NCBI RefSeq assembly: GCF_020439865.1
Contig: NZ_JAGRPF010000189.1
Coordinates: 1 to 64,000 of the forward strand
Direction: 5' to 3'
DNA length: 64,000 bases
DNA from: Prosthecobacter sp.
Lineage (GTDB): Bacteria; Verrucomicrobiota; Verrucomicrobiia; Verrucomicrobiales; Verrucomicrobiaceae
How positions within the stretch are numbered: position 1 is the first letter of the stretch; each line of letters starts with the position of its first letter. Both the position numbers and the translations under genes were made by a program. Of the stretch, positions 54,750 through 63,777 are shown piece by piece. The notes beneath the pieces are model-generated. The model saw only the letters and a program-made list of their open reading frames with translations, had not been told where the DNA came from and did no database searches.

Positions 54750-55921
54750 TATGGGTAGCCCCGCCGCGATTCGTTCCCCGCGGCGTCGAGAAAGGAAAGT
54801 GAGTAATCGTGGAGCTCGGCAGAGTCGTCGGTCAGTCCATCGCCACGCAGAACCTCGGGCGTCGAATCACGGGAAGTCGCCAGATAATCCACCGGCTTGA
54901 GCCCGATCTCTTTCCACAGCTTCCCATCCCGATACACTCGCAGCGCCCGAAGACCGCCTGAGATCTCGGGCACGATACGCCACGTCAGTCGCGCCTGACC
55001 TTTGGCATCCCGAGTGACGGTCAACTCGGGCGCGGTGAGCTTCGGCTCGATCGGACGCAGCGTTCCCGTCTCCGAAAACTCACGCCACAGCTTCGCAAAT
55101 GCCGCATTCGGCATCCATGATTCGGATGAGTCATTCGAAGCCATCGCCTCGGCTTTTCCCGAAAGCACCGCATCAAAGAAGGAGATACTCGTCAACCGCG
55201 AGTCATCGCAGCCGTGCTCCGAGCGAGGATCGATCACGCGGCAGACTTTCCCACCCGAAGAGCGCAATTCACGGAACATCGCATTCATCGGCTCCCAGGA
55301 GACGAAATGGCTGGAAGTTGACACCGTCTCCCGCTTCCCCCACACAAAGAGCAGCGGCAAATCACGCGCCACAGGCCCGAAGCGGGCACGAAACGCCGGA
55401 TCACCGAACTGCTTGTGGCATCCGCCGCGAAACGAGGCCGCCAGCACACGGCCGGGATGCCGCACAATCATTTGCGATGACCAACTCGAACCGCCGGAAT
55501 GCCCCCACAACACCCAGCGTGCGTCTTTCAGCTCGGGCCGCTCCGAGCGCTGTGCAAAATCATCTAGCGCCGCAAGAAGCGCACGCTCCGAACCACTGTC
55601 CGGGTCATTCCACTCATCGCAATTCTTCGCCACGTGATACATCGGCACCAGCAACGCCGCGTCATGCTTCCGCGCCAGCGCCCGCCAGTGCCAGTCACTC
55701 GTGATCGGCGGGTGCTTGTCCGGCGAGGCGTTCGTGCAGCCATGCTGATGAATGATGACCGCTTTCACCGGCTTCGACGCTTCTGCGATCCAGCAGGAGA
55801 ACTCCGCATGCTGAAAACGATCGCCATCACGCGGCGGAACGATGAGATCGAGCAGCAGGCCGTCAGCGGCGGCAGATAGGCTGGTGGTAGCGAGCAGCAG
55901 GAACAGGAGCGATTTCATCAT
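54749..55921 (-). CDS. Secreted alpha/beta-hydrolase
   Basis: A 390-residue exported esterase-like protein. Signal peptide MMKSLLFLLLATTSLSAAA. VIIHQHGCTN forms the oxyanion region, VLWGHSGGSSWSSQ the nucleophile elbow, and RSEHGCDDSR is a candidate catalytic His site. The last ~100 residues form a fibronectin/Ig-like beta domain (LRVYRDGKLWKEIG). It is 3 bp after the sialidase-like gene, so co-transcription is likely. The substrate is perhaps an esterified glycan. Confidence 0.8.
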   Translation of the reverse strand: MMKSLLFLLLATTSLSAAADGLLLDLIVPPRDGDRFQHAEFSCWIAEASKPVKAVIIHQHGCTNASPDKHPPITSDWHWRALARKHDAALLVPMYHVAKNCDEWNDPDSGSERALLAALDDFAQRSERPELKDARWVLWGHSGGSSWSSQMIVRHPGRVLAASFRGGCHKQFGDPAFRARFGPVARDLPLLFVWGKRETVSTSSHFVSWEPMNAMFRELRSSGGKVCRVIDPRSEHGCDDSRLTSISFFDAVLSGKAEAMASNDSSESWMPNAAFAKLWREFSETGTLRPIEPKLTAPELTVTRDAKGQARLTWRIVPEISGGLRALRVYRDGKLWKEIGLKPVDYLATSRDSTPEVLRGDGLTDDSAELHDYSLSFLDAAGNESRRGYP

Positions 55922-55924
55922 GGG

Positions 55925-57154
55925 CTACTCCTCCGGCTCCGGCGTGAGTTTCAGCGCGAGGCTGCGGAAGTTCTTCACGCGATGAAACGTGGCATGATCG
56001 GCATCGTGCTGATTTGGCGCGTTGATACTGCTGCGCGCGATGATCGCGAGGTCGTCGCCGTCGATCACCGGCCGTGCATACATGAAGGACTGCGAGATCT
56101 TGCCCGCCTGCGCCACGCAGCCGGCCTGGAACCAGTTCAACCCATCGAGACCATACATGAGCATGAGGAAGCGGCGGTCATTGCCGCCCACACCGCTGGC
56201 GAAGGCGACGTTGCCGCGCTTCTCGCCATCCTGCCACCAGTCGTAGGCACCCTGGCTGTCCACGACGAGGTTCGCCGTGGCCCAGAACAGCTTCGAATTC
56301 TCATCGTAGATGATGCAGAACTTCAACTGGCCTCCGGGCATCGGATGATATTGCGTGAACTTCAGCTCGATCGGCCCGCCCTTGTCCTCAAAGTCGAGCA
56401 CAGCGGCGAGTCCGGCGGTGGACTGACGCTTCGGCTTTACCGTCATCATCACGCGCAGCTTGCCCTGCACCTCGATGACATTCGGCTCCAGATACTGGCT
56501 CGTCAGCGCGGAGAACTTCGGATTCGTCATCGCATCGGGCACACCGGGAAACGGCACGGGCTCGGACAAGCGCCACGCCTTCGGATTCATCGGATCACCG
56601 GTCAAATCACCCGCAATGATGCGCGGTCCGCGCAGCTTGCCGAGCGCGAGATCATCCGTGGCCCAGTAAAGCCGGTCCGCCTTCTGCACCATGCCCGTGT
56701 GGCAGTTCCAGAAGTGCCCTTCAAACAACGTCACCGCCTCCGACCACGTCTTGCCGCCATCGTTGCTCTTCAAGAGCAACAAGTCATCATTCCGGACCTT
56801 CGTGCCGCCTTTGTTTGCGAAGAGAAACAATTCTCCTTTGTGAATCCACGGTGCGGCGGAGTAATACGGCAGCTCCGACACCTGCGACCAGTTCTGCCCG
56901 CCATCGCTGCTGCGTAAAATGTGTGTGCGGCTCTGCGTGGCCCGCCGCTCCGCGCTCCACTCGTTGCGCGGCACCACGGGCACCACCGCGACGAGCGCGC
57001 CGTCATCCATTCGCACCAGGCCCGGTCCTTCGACATAGCGCTCGCGATCCGGATTGTGAAACACGATGCGATAATCCTGCGCGAGCGGCTTCGCCTGCGC
57101 ATGGATGAACCCTGGAGTGAAAAGCAGGCAGGAGAAGAGAAGAAGCGGTTTCAT
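55925..57154 (-). CDS. Secreted sialidase-like (BNR-repeat) protein
   Basis: A 409-residue exported beta-propeller. ATG 57154 begins a signal peptide (MKPLLLFSCLLFTPGFIHA); an upstream ATG at 57184 overlaps the preceding gene. Asp-box repeats SSDGGQNWSQ and SNDGGKTWSE mark the sialidase/neuraminidase fold. Whether it cleaves sialic acid or another sugar is not shown. It is part of the minus-strand glycan block. Confidence 0.82.
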   Translation of the reverse strand: MKPLLLFSCLLFTPGFIHAQAKPLAQDYRIVFHNPDRERYVEGPGLVRMDDGALVAVVPVVPRNEWSAERRATQSRTHILRSSDGGQNWSQVSELPYYSAAPWIHKGELFLFANKGGTKVRNDDLLLLKSNDGGKTWSEAVTLFEGHFWNCHTGMVQKADRLYWATDDLALGKLRGPRIIAGDLTGDPMNPKAWRLSEPVPFPGVPDAMTNPKFSALTSQYLEPNVIEVQGKLRVMMTVKPKRQSTAGLAAVLDFEDKGGPIELKFTQYHPMPGGQLKFCIIYDENSKLFWATANLVVDSQGAYDWWQDGEKRGNVAFASGVGGNDRRFLMLMYGLDGLNWFQAGCVAQAGKISQSFMYARPVIDGDDLAIIARSSINAPNQHDADHATFHRVKNFRSLALKLTPEPEE

Positions 57155-57180
57155 GAGGCGGCTCGGGATTCGATGGAACG

Positions 57181-58725
57181 TCAATCAATCCAATAGCTGA
57201 ACAGATCTCCATTCAGCAGATGAAAGCGGAGACGGATGGGCTTGCCTGCGGGAAGCGCGTCTGTGTCTTTCCATCGGACGGCCAACTTCACAGCATCCTG
57301 TTTTTCGATCATGCTGGATTCCTTATCGTAGCCTGGGATGACTTGTCCATCTGCATCCAGCACCTCCACAGCGAGGCTGCCGCTTTTGACATCCGCATTG
57401 ACCGTGAGCTTGCTGCCTTCGGGGACAAACTCATGCGTTTCGATGATGCCCGCTTTGTCCTTGGCCTGCAATGAAGCCACTCCATCGATCCGCCACTTGG
57501 CCACAGCGATGGACTGCTGTTTGTCCGGTGCCAAGCCACCATGCGGCGTCGTCACGGCGGTGTAATACATCCACATCTCGTCGCCGACGAATACGGGCGC
57601 GTTGCACAGGCCAAAAATGCTGCCGGCATCATAGGCATGAGGGCCCAGCGGGATCACGGGACTGCGGTCCGAGCAGCGGTCCCAATGCCGGCCATCCCGG
57701 CTGGTGACGAGCTGCACATCGATGAGGCCGGTGGCGGATCTTTTGCGGCCATTCACCTCGTCATTGCCGAACAAGGCCGACGGTGGCTCGACGCGTCGGA
57801 AATGCGTCACAAAGCCCAGCCATTGGCCCGCATAAGGAAACGCGGACAGATTGTAGTATTCTGAATAAGTGCCTCCCTTCAGCTTGCGCGTGGCTTTGTT
57901 GTCCACCTCATCAGCGACCACCACAGGATGCGGCTCGGACCAGTGCTTCATGTCTTTGCTGACCGAGAGAAACACGTGGCGGATGCCGATCACCCGCGGA
58001 TCGCCCTGACGTTTGTGAAAGGCGAGGTATTCGCCCGTCACCGGATCCTGCGAGAGCGTGATGGTGTCGCAGCCGAGCAGGATGGGCTCGTGGTCCACCT
58101 GCCAACGCAGGCCATCGGCGGAATGAGCCGCGTAATACAAGCGCTGGGTTTTGTCCCGATACCAGTCCACCATCTCAAACTTGTCCTTGAGCCGCTGCAG
58201 CCTGGCGTCGTCCACTCCCATGCTCGCATTGCCAACCGCCTTGTAGCGCTTCGCCGGGTCCGTCTCGAACTTGTCCTCGATGATGCTGGGACTGTGCAGA
58301 CGCAGATTTGTTTCATTGGTCGCGCCCATCACATTCAAAACAGGGCGATCCCAGTGAATGCCGTCGCTGGAGGTGGCGTAAAGAACGCTGCCCGGATCGG
58401 CATACCACATTCTGAAGAAGCCCGTTTTTTTATCGCGCAGCACCGTTCCGTAAATGTTCACCCGCTTGTCGATGATGCCGTCCTCCGACCTCACTTCCCA
58501 GGGCATTTCAGCCGTGAGCACGGGGCGCTCGAGTTTCTTCGCCGGGTGAATGACACGCGTGATTCCCTGCTTGCTGCGAATCCTGACGCTGTCCACAAAG
58601 AGCTGCTTTTCCCCCTTCTTCAAAACAGGTGCAGGCGGACGTTCGCGTGCAACTTCCTGCGAGAGCAACGGCGCGGTCTGTGTTAAAGCAGCGAGAGAGA
58701 TGGCAAGAGTGAGAAGTCGCTTCAT
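57181..58725 (-). CDS. Secreted glycosidase-like five-bladed propeller protein
   Basis: A 514-residue exported protein. Signal peptide MKRLLTLAISLAALTQTAPL. The body has repeated MWYADPGSVLYATSSDGIHW, RLYYAAHSADGLRW and VQLVTSRDGRHWDR segments, as in GH32/GH43-type or related five-bladed beta-propeller proteins, with a C-terminal beta domain (LAVEVLDADGQVIPGYDKES). The catalytic acids are not identifiable with certainty. It starts 3 bp after the stop of the sialidase-FAD fusion gene upstream in transcription. Confidence 0.75.
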   Translation of the reverse strand: MKRLLTLAISLAALTQTAPLLSQEVARERPPAPVLKKGEKQLFVDSVRIRSKQGITRVIHPAKKLERPVLTAEMPWEVRSEDGIIDKRVNIYGTVLRDKKTGFFRMWYADPGSVLYATSSDGIHWDRPVLNVMGATNETNLRLHSPSIIEDKFETDPAKRYKAVGNASMGVDDARLQRLKDKFEMVDWYRDKTQRLYYAAHSADGLRWQVDHEPILLGCDTITLSQDPVTGEYLAFHKRQGDPRVIGIRHVFLSVSKDMKHWSEPHPVVVADEVDNKATRKLKGGTYSEYYNLSAFPYAGQWLGFVTHFRRVEPPSALFGNDEVNGRKRSATGLIDVQLVTSRDGRHWDRCSDRSPVIPLGPHAYDAGSIFGLCNAPVFVGDEMWMYYTAVTTPHGGLAPDKQQSIAVAKWRIDGVASLQAKDKAGIIETHEFVPEGSKLTVNADVKSGSLAVEVLDADGQVIPGYDKESSMIEKQDAVKLAVRWKDTDALPAGKPIRLRFHLLNGDLFSYWID

Positions 58726-58728
58726 GGC

Positions 58729-61700
58729 TTACTTTGAGTTCAACGTGTTCCAGAGGCTGAGCAGCTCTGTTCCACGTTTTTCTCCCGTGACGGGTGAGTT
58801 CTTTGCCTCCGCGTCGTAAGCGGCCTTAGCGAGTTCCATGGTATTCAGCGTGTCGTTTTTGAGGTCAGCAAAGCCTTTCTCCCACGCAGCCTTCACCGCC
58901 TCGGTGAGCGGTTCGTCGAGTTTGGCATCGTAGCTCGCAAAAAAGCCCTTCGTGCCAAAATACTGCGCCGCAGTCACTCGCGGATCATTCCCAGCAACAT
59001 CCACGTCGTTGAAGAAGGAGATCATCACGCGGCTCGCAGCGAGCTTACGGATCAACACATCGGGATCGAGCTTCGCGGGTGTTGTTTGGGCTTTCACGGC
59101 CAATGCGGCGGCGAAACCAGCGCCTTCGCCGAGTTGCATCCAGACAGGTTCGAGGCGGATGCTGCCCCAGCCGACGTGCGAGGCGCTGATGGCGACCGGG
59201 ACGAGGAGGTTTTCGAATTCGTTCGCGAGGATCGATCGATAAGGCACCTGCGCAGGGCGGGATTCTTCGCCGAGGAAGAGGATGCCGTCGGTGTTGCCGC
59301 CGGGTGCCTTGCGCGGCAGGCAGGCGACGGAATCGACCGGCCAGTCGGTCATGGCGATGCTGTCGGCGTGAATGGGTGTGCGGTCGATGCCCTCGGCGAT
59401 GACGTTGTCCTGCTCTTTGAAAACGTAGCGGCCAACGAGACGTCGCGCCTCGCGAACGTAGATTTCATACGGCGCGTGACCGTTGTCGGGGAACTCATCC
59501 GCCGGGAGTCCATAGCCGGCGAACTGCTTGCGATCCTTCTCCGGCGCCTCGGGATCGTTTTGCACCCACCAGAGGTGCATGAGCATGGCTTCGAGATAGC
59601 GCTTTGAAATCGCTTCGCGCGTTGGCCAATCGGCACCGGGATACTCATTCTGCGGGCCGATGAGGCGTCCGCCGTTCCACGCGACTTTCTTATTTGGAAG
59701 ATTCGGCACGAAACCACTGCCTGTGGCCGATTTGGCGATGGCGAGATCGAAGTTCGCGGGCTTCTCGACCATGATCCGGTTCGCTGGATCGCGCGTGAGA
59801 ATGAGGCGGTAGTTGTAGGCCATCACGCTGCCATCCGCCGCGCCACTCTGCGGCCCTTCGACGATGTCGGCGGTGGCGTGGCTGTTGTAGCGGATGTTCA
59901 GCGTGCCTTCGTCGGCGGCCTTCGGAAAGCCGCGCTGACCTGGCTCCTTGTGGCGCTCCTGCGTGTAGATGACGCCCGCGTGCTTTTCGCCGTATTGCGC
60001 ACGTGATTCGCGGCCGATTTGAGTCTTCACACCCGCTGCTGCCATCAAATCGCCCTCATACATGCCATCGGCGAAAACCTTGCCGCTGACCATGATCGTC
60101 TTCTCGCCATGCATCGGCTTGAGCGTCACGCTTTGGATCAAAGCGCCATCGCGTTGCGCTTGAGTGACGATGTGGCCGAGCAACACGGTGAGCGTCTTCT
60201 CCTTGGCGAGCATCTCGTTGAAAAGCATCTCCGCAATGCGCGGCTCGATCTTCGGACGATCAATGTGCGCACGGCTCGTCTTGCTCGGCATCGAGGCGAT
60301 GTGCTGTGGCGATCCTTCGCCATAAGTCTTCGCGTAATACTGCGCCGCGCCCGTGATCATCTCGCCATAGATCGGCGAGCGAGAGCCGTCATACGGAGCC
60401 TCCCAACCGCCTGCACCGCTGGTCACAAAGCCACCGAGATGCTGCGTGTGATTCACCAGCAGCACGCTGAGTCCCTCGCGTGCCGCACGCACCGCACAGG
60501 CGATGCCGCCCGGCGTTCCGCCGATGACGACGAGGTCATACGATTTGCCATCGACGTCCTGCGGCTTCGCAGCGCTTTTCAAAAACATCGGCGGCGGAAT
60601 CTTCACGGGTGCCGCAGCGGGTTTCATCGGAAAACCCGCGTCAGCGAGGATGTTGCGTTCGGCCACGGCCTCGGCTTCCGGCACGAGTTGCAGGCCATCG
60701 ACAACGACGTAGCCGTCCGCGCCGGGGTTGGAGATTTCAATCGTTCCCGATTTGCCCTTGGCGAAGGCAAAAGCACCCAGCGAACGCGGAATGCCATTCT
60801 CCAGACAGGCTTCGCGCTGGTTTTGTGTCACAACTTTCGCACCATCCGCACTGCGAATCGTGATCGTGGCGTTCTGTGCACGATTCGTGGCATGCATATA
60901 AAGCAGGCGCACCTCGTAGTTGCCATCTGCTGGAATGTCGGGCGTGAACTTCGCCACGACGGCCGACTTCTTCGGACGATCATCGTGCCGATACGATGCG
61001 CCAACGAGAGGAGTAAGTTTGTCACTCGTCTTCCAGATTCCCGTGTATTCCGCCGCATCATCATCCAGAACGATGCCTGCGGCTTTGCGCGCCGCGGTCT
61101 CGCCCGCTGTCTTCTCCGCGTGATCGGTCTCGGCGAGCGTGAATCGCGTGCTCACGACCGAGTTCTGCTCCGCGCCGGGGCGATACTTGATGTAGGTCGT
61201 CGCAACGAAGGTGCCGTCCGGCAGCAACTCGAGACCCGGATACCCGCAATCGCTGCCTTTGTGGCTGTGCAGCAGCTTGATTTTGTATTCGCCCTCCCTG
61301 CCGCTGACGATGTCCTCGTAGCGACCGACCCAGGCGACGAAATGCCCGTGCGTGGTCTTGTTCGAGCCCATGTCGCGAAAACAAACCACCAGCCGTCCAT
61401 CCGCAGCATAGCGCGGCATGTGCCGGTCACCCCACAGACCTGGCGGCAGAGTTTGATGCTTCGACCAGGTGCGGCCTTCATCATCGCTCGTCATGAAGTG
61501 GCTGCCTGCACTGCGGATGTTCTCACGCAGGAGGCAGAGCAGTTGTTTGCCATCGGGCGAGCGGATCACCGCGGGCTCGCAAGGCTTCATTTCGCCGAGA
61601 TCGAGCAGCACACGCCACGCGCTCCAAGACATGCCGCCGTCGGTGGACTCGCTCTGCACGATGATATTGCTGCGAGGATCTTTTGTCTCGCCAGGACGGC

Positions 61701-62226
61701 GGATGCTCGTCAGGCCGATCAAACGTCTGCCCCCGTCCACCGGCGCGATGGTGCAAAACGGCATCACGCACTCCAGTCCTGTGCTGTGCATCGGCGACCA
61801 CGTTTTTCCCTCATCGTCGGAGTGCGATAACTGCATCTTGTGATCAGGCCCGTTGCTGGTGAAGACGAACAAGCGCGTCACGCCCTGCGGATCCGTCAAC
61901 CGGTAAAGCGACGGGCAGTTCTTTGCCAACTGCCAGTTCTCCGGCACCGGCAGCAGATCGCTCCACGTCTTGCCGCCGTCATCGCTGCGCTTCATCGGCC
62001 CGCAGGTGCCGCCATGGCCGTGCGTCCAGACGCAGAAGATCGTTTTGCCATCCGGCAGCAGCAGCGTCGTTGGATGTCCTTGATAAACTTCCTCCGTGCC
62101 TTGTGCGATCACGACCTGTCTCGCCGTGTCTTGTGAAAGGTCCACAACCGGCAGTGGCTCCGCCGCGATGATACAGGAGAATGAGAGGATCGTGGCAACG
62201 AACGTGCGCAAGGTTGGGAAGGGCAT
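58729..62226 (-). CDS. Sialidase / golvesin-like / FAD oxidoreductase fusion
   Basis: A 1165-residue exported three-part protein starting at ATG 62226 (signal LRTFVATILSFSCIIAAEP). Part 1 (~25-400) is a sialidase-fold propeller with four Asp boxes (SDDGGKTWSD, SDDEGKTWSP, STDGGMSWSA, SDDEGRTWSK). Part 2 (~405-530) is a golvesin/xanthan-lyase-type beta domain (ADGNYEVRLLYMHATNRAQN, DGYVVVDGLQLVP). Part 3 (~560-1165) is an FAD_oxidored module (LVVIGGTPGGIACAVRAARE). The fusion couples sugar cleavage to oxidation in one secreted chain. Confidence 0.85.
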   Translation of the reverse strand: MPFPTLRTFVATILSFSCIIAAEPLPVVDLSQDTARQVVIAQGTEEVYQGHPTTLLLPDGKTIFCVWTHGHGGTCGPMKRSDDGGKTWSDLLPVPENWQLAKNCPSLYRLTDPQGVTRLFVFTSNGPDHKMQLSHSDDEGKTWSPMHSTGLECVMPFCTIAPVDGGRRLIGLTSIRRPGETKDPRSNIIVQSESTDGGMSWSAWRVLLDLGEMKPCEPAVIRSPDGKQLLCLLRENIRSAGSHFMTSDDEGRTWSKHQTLPPGLWGDRHMPRYAADGRLVVCFRDMGSNKTTHGHFVAWVGRYEDIVSGREGEYKIKLLHSHKGSDCGYPGLELLPDGTFVATTYIKYRPGAEQNSVVSTRFTLAETDHAEKTAGETAARKAAGIVLDDDAAEYTGIWKTSDKLTPLVGASYRHDDRPKKSAVVAKFTPDIPADGNYEVRLLYMHATNRAQNATITIRSADGAKVVTQNQREACLENGIPRSLGAFAFAKGKSGTIEISNPGADGYVVVDGLQLVPEAEAVAERNILADAGFPMKPAAAPVKIPPPMFLKSAAKPQDVDGKSYDLVVIGGTPGGIACAVRAAREGLSVLLVNHTQHLGGFVTSGAGGWEAPYDGSRSPIYGEMITGAAQYYAKTYGEGSPQHIASMPSKTSRAHIDRPKIEPRIAEMLFNEMLAKEKTLTVLLGHIVTQAQRDGALIQSVTLKPMHGEKTIMVSGKVFADGMYEGDLMAAAGVKTQIGRESRAQYGEKHAGVIYTQERHKEPGQRGFPKAADEGTLNIRYNSHATADIVEGPQSGAADGSVMAYNYRLILTRDPANRIMVEKPANFDLAIAKSATGSGFVPNLPNKKVAWNGGRLIGPQNEYPGADWPTREAISKRYLEAMLMHLWWVQNDPEAPEKDRKQFAGYGLPADEFPDNGHAPYEIYVREARRLVGRYVFKEQDNVIAEGIDRTPIHADSIAMTDWPVDSVACLPRKAPGGNTDGILFLGEESRPAQVPYRSILANEFENLLVPVAISASHVGWGSIRLEPVWMQLGEGAGFAAALAVKAQTTPAKLDPDVLIRKLAASRVMISFFNDVDVAGNDPRVTAAQYFGTKGFFASYDAKLDEPLTEAVKAAWEKGFADLKNDTLNTMELAKAAYDAEAKNSPVTGEKRGTELLSLWNTLNSK

Positions 62227-62303
62227 GATTGATACACGATGGACGCCCCGCGCCGCTATCTGGTCAAGAGAGAAGACCAACGGCCACATCGGCCCGTACA
62301 GGA

Positions 62304-63731
62304 TTACTCGTCGTTCTTTTTGCCCGGCTTCGGCGGCGCCGGTTTCCAGTCGTAGTGCTCGTTGGGTGTGTGACTGGTCTGCATGAGTTGCAGCATTTCG
62401 GCGGCGATCTCCGGATACTGAGCAGACACGTCGGTGGTCTCGGCCAGATCGGAGTCGAGGTTGTAGAGCTCCAGCGACTTCGACGGATTTTTCAGAATGC
62501 CGGTGCGCACGGCCTTCCACGGTCCACGACGCACCGCCTGCTGACCGCCGTTGTTGTAGGCCTCCCAGTAGAGATTCGCGTGCACCTTTTGCTCGTCGGC
62601 GTGACCGGTGAGCAGCGGCGCCATCGAGATGCCGTCGAGACCTGCGGGCGGTTTCACACCCGCCAGTTCGGCAAACGTGGGCAGCATATCCCAGTGCGCG
62701 GAGATGTGTGAGGATTCGGTGCCCGGCGTGATCGTTCCTGGCCACCACGCGATGAACGGGCAGCGGATGCCGCCTTCGTAGAGTTCGAACTTGATGCCTC
62801 GCAGCGGACCGTTGCCATCGAAGAACTTCGGATCCGCCCCACCGGCGGAGGTGGGGCCGTTGTCACTGGAGAAAATGACCAGTGTGTCCTTCGCGATGCC
62901 GAGTTCACCCAGCAGGTCGAGCATTCGTCCCACATCGCGATCCAGACGGCTCACCATCCCGGCAAAGGTCGCATGCGGCCGCGGTTCATACCGGTAATGC
63001 TGGCCGCCCGGCGTTCCATAGGGCTCGGTTTCTTCAATCGAGCCGATGTAGGGTTTCTTCGAATCATCCGGAACATCGAGGTCCACATGCGGGATCGTGT
63101 AGGCCATGTAGAGGAAGAACGGCGCGCCTTTCTGATGCTGCTTGATGAACTCGATGCCCTCCTGCGTGAACAGATCGTGGCTGTAGTGCGTGCGCTTCTC
63201 CGGGTTGTCGGGATACAGCACCTTCTCGCGATTCCGCCAGAGAAAGGGCGGGTAGTAGTGATGCGCGTTGCTTTGATTGAGATAGCCGAACCAATGATCA
63301 AATCCCTGCTCGTTCGGCACGCCGGTCGAACCTTCTTCACCGCAGCCCCACTTGCCGATCACTCCCGTGGCGTAGCCTGCTTGCTTCAAAACCTCCGCCA
63401 TCGTCACATCGTCTGGCAGCAAGGTCGGCTGGCCTTTGCCCGGCGGGCGAAGATGCGAGCCGTTGTTGCGGATGCGCCCGTGTCCGGTGTGAAATCCGGT
63501 AAGCAGTGATGACCGCGTGGGCGCGCACATGCAGGAGCCGGAGTAATGCTGCGTGAGCTTCAAGCCCTCCGCACGCATGCGATCAATGCGCGGCGTCCGG
63601 ATCACCTTCCCGCCGTAGCACGCCAGATCGCCGTAGCCGAGGTCGTCGGCGAGGATGTAGATGATGTTGGGCGCTTTCGCCGAAGCGAAGGACGTGATCA
63701 GCAGGAACAAGGAAAGGCAGAAGAGACGCAT
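62304..63731 (-). CDS. Secreted arylsulfatase
   Basis: A 475-residue exported sulfatase of the arylsulfatase A/S1 group. Signal peptide MRLFCLSLFLLITSFASA. Metal site NIIYILADDLGYGDLACYGG; formylglycine motif CMCAPTRSSLLTG with Cys69; GKWGCGE; and VIFSSDNGPTSAGG. The core reads C-A-P-T-R instead of the more common Ser variant, which still fits CxPxR. It heads the minus-strand glycan block; 77 bp separate it from the sialidase-FAD gene. Confidence 0.93.
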   Translation of the reverse strand: MRLFCLSLFLLITSFASAKAPNIIYILADDLGYGDLACYGGKVIRTPRIDRMRAEGLKLTQHYSGSCMCAPTRSSLLTGFHTGHGRIRNNGSHLRPPGKGQPTLLPDDVTMAEVLKQAGYATGVIGKWGCGEEGSTGVPNEQGFDHWFGYLNQSNAHHYYPPFLWRNREKVLYPDNPEKRTHYSHDLFTQEGIEFIKQHQKGAPFFLYMAYTIPHVDLDVPDDSKKPYIGSIEETEPYGTPGGQHYRYEPRPHATFAGMVSRLDRDVGRMLDLLGELGIAKDTLVIFSSDNGPTSAGGADPKFFDGNGPLRGIKFELYEGGIRCPFIAWWPGTITPGTESSHISAHWDMLPTFAELAGVKPPAGLDGISMAPLLTGHADEQKVHANLYWEAYNNGGQQAVRRGPWKAVRTGILKNPSKSLELYNLDSDLAETTDVSAQYPEIAAEMLQLMQTSHTPNEHYDWKPAPPKPGKKNDE

Positions 63732-63777
63732 GGCCGCATGGAAACGAAGCCCATGACCGCTTTTCGCATCGGATCAC

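Noticed and set aside
60019..61830. 603-codon plus-strand open frame
   Set aside because: It is antisense to the sialidase-FAD fusion, whose motifs are clear; the translation is Arg/His/Ala-rich with no signal or family feature.
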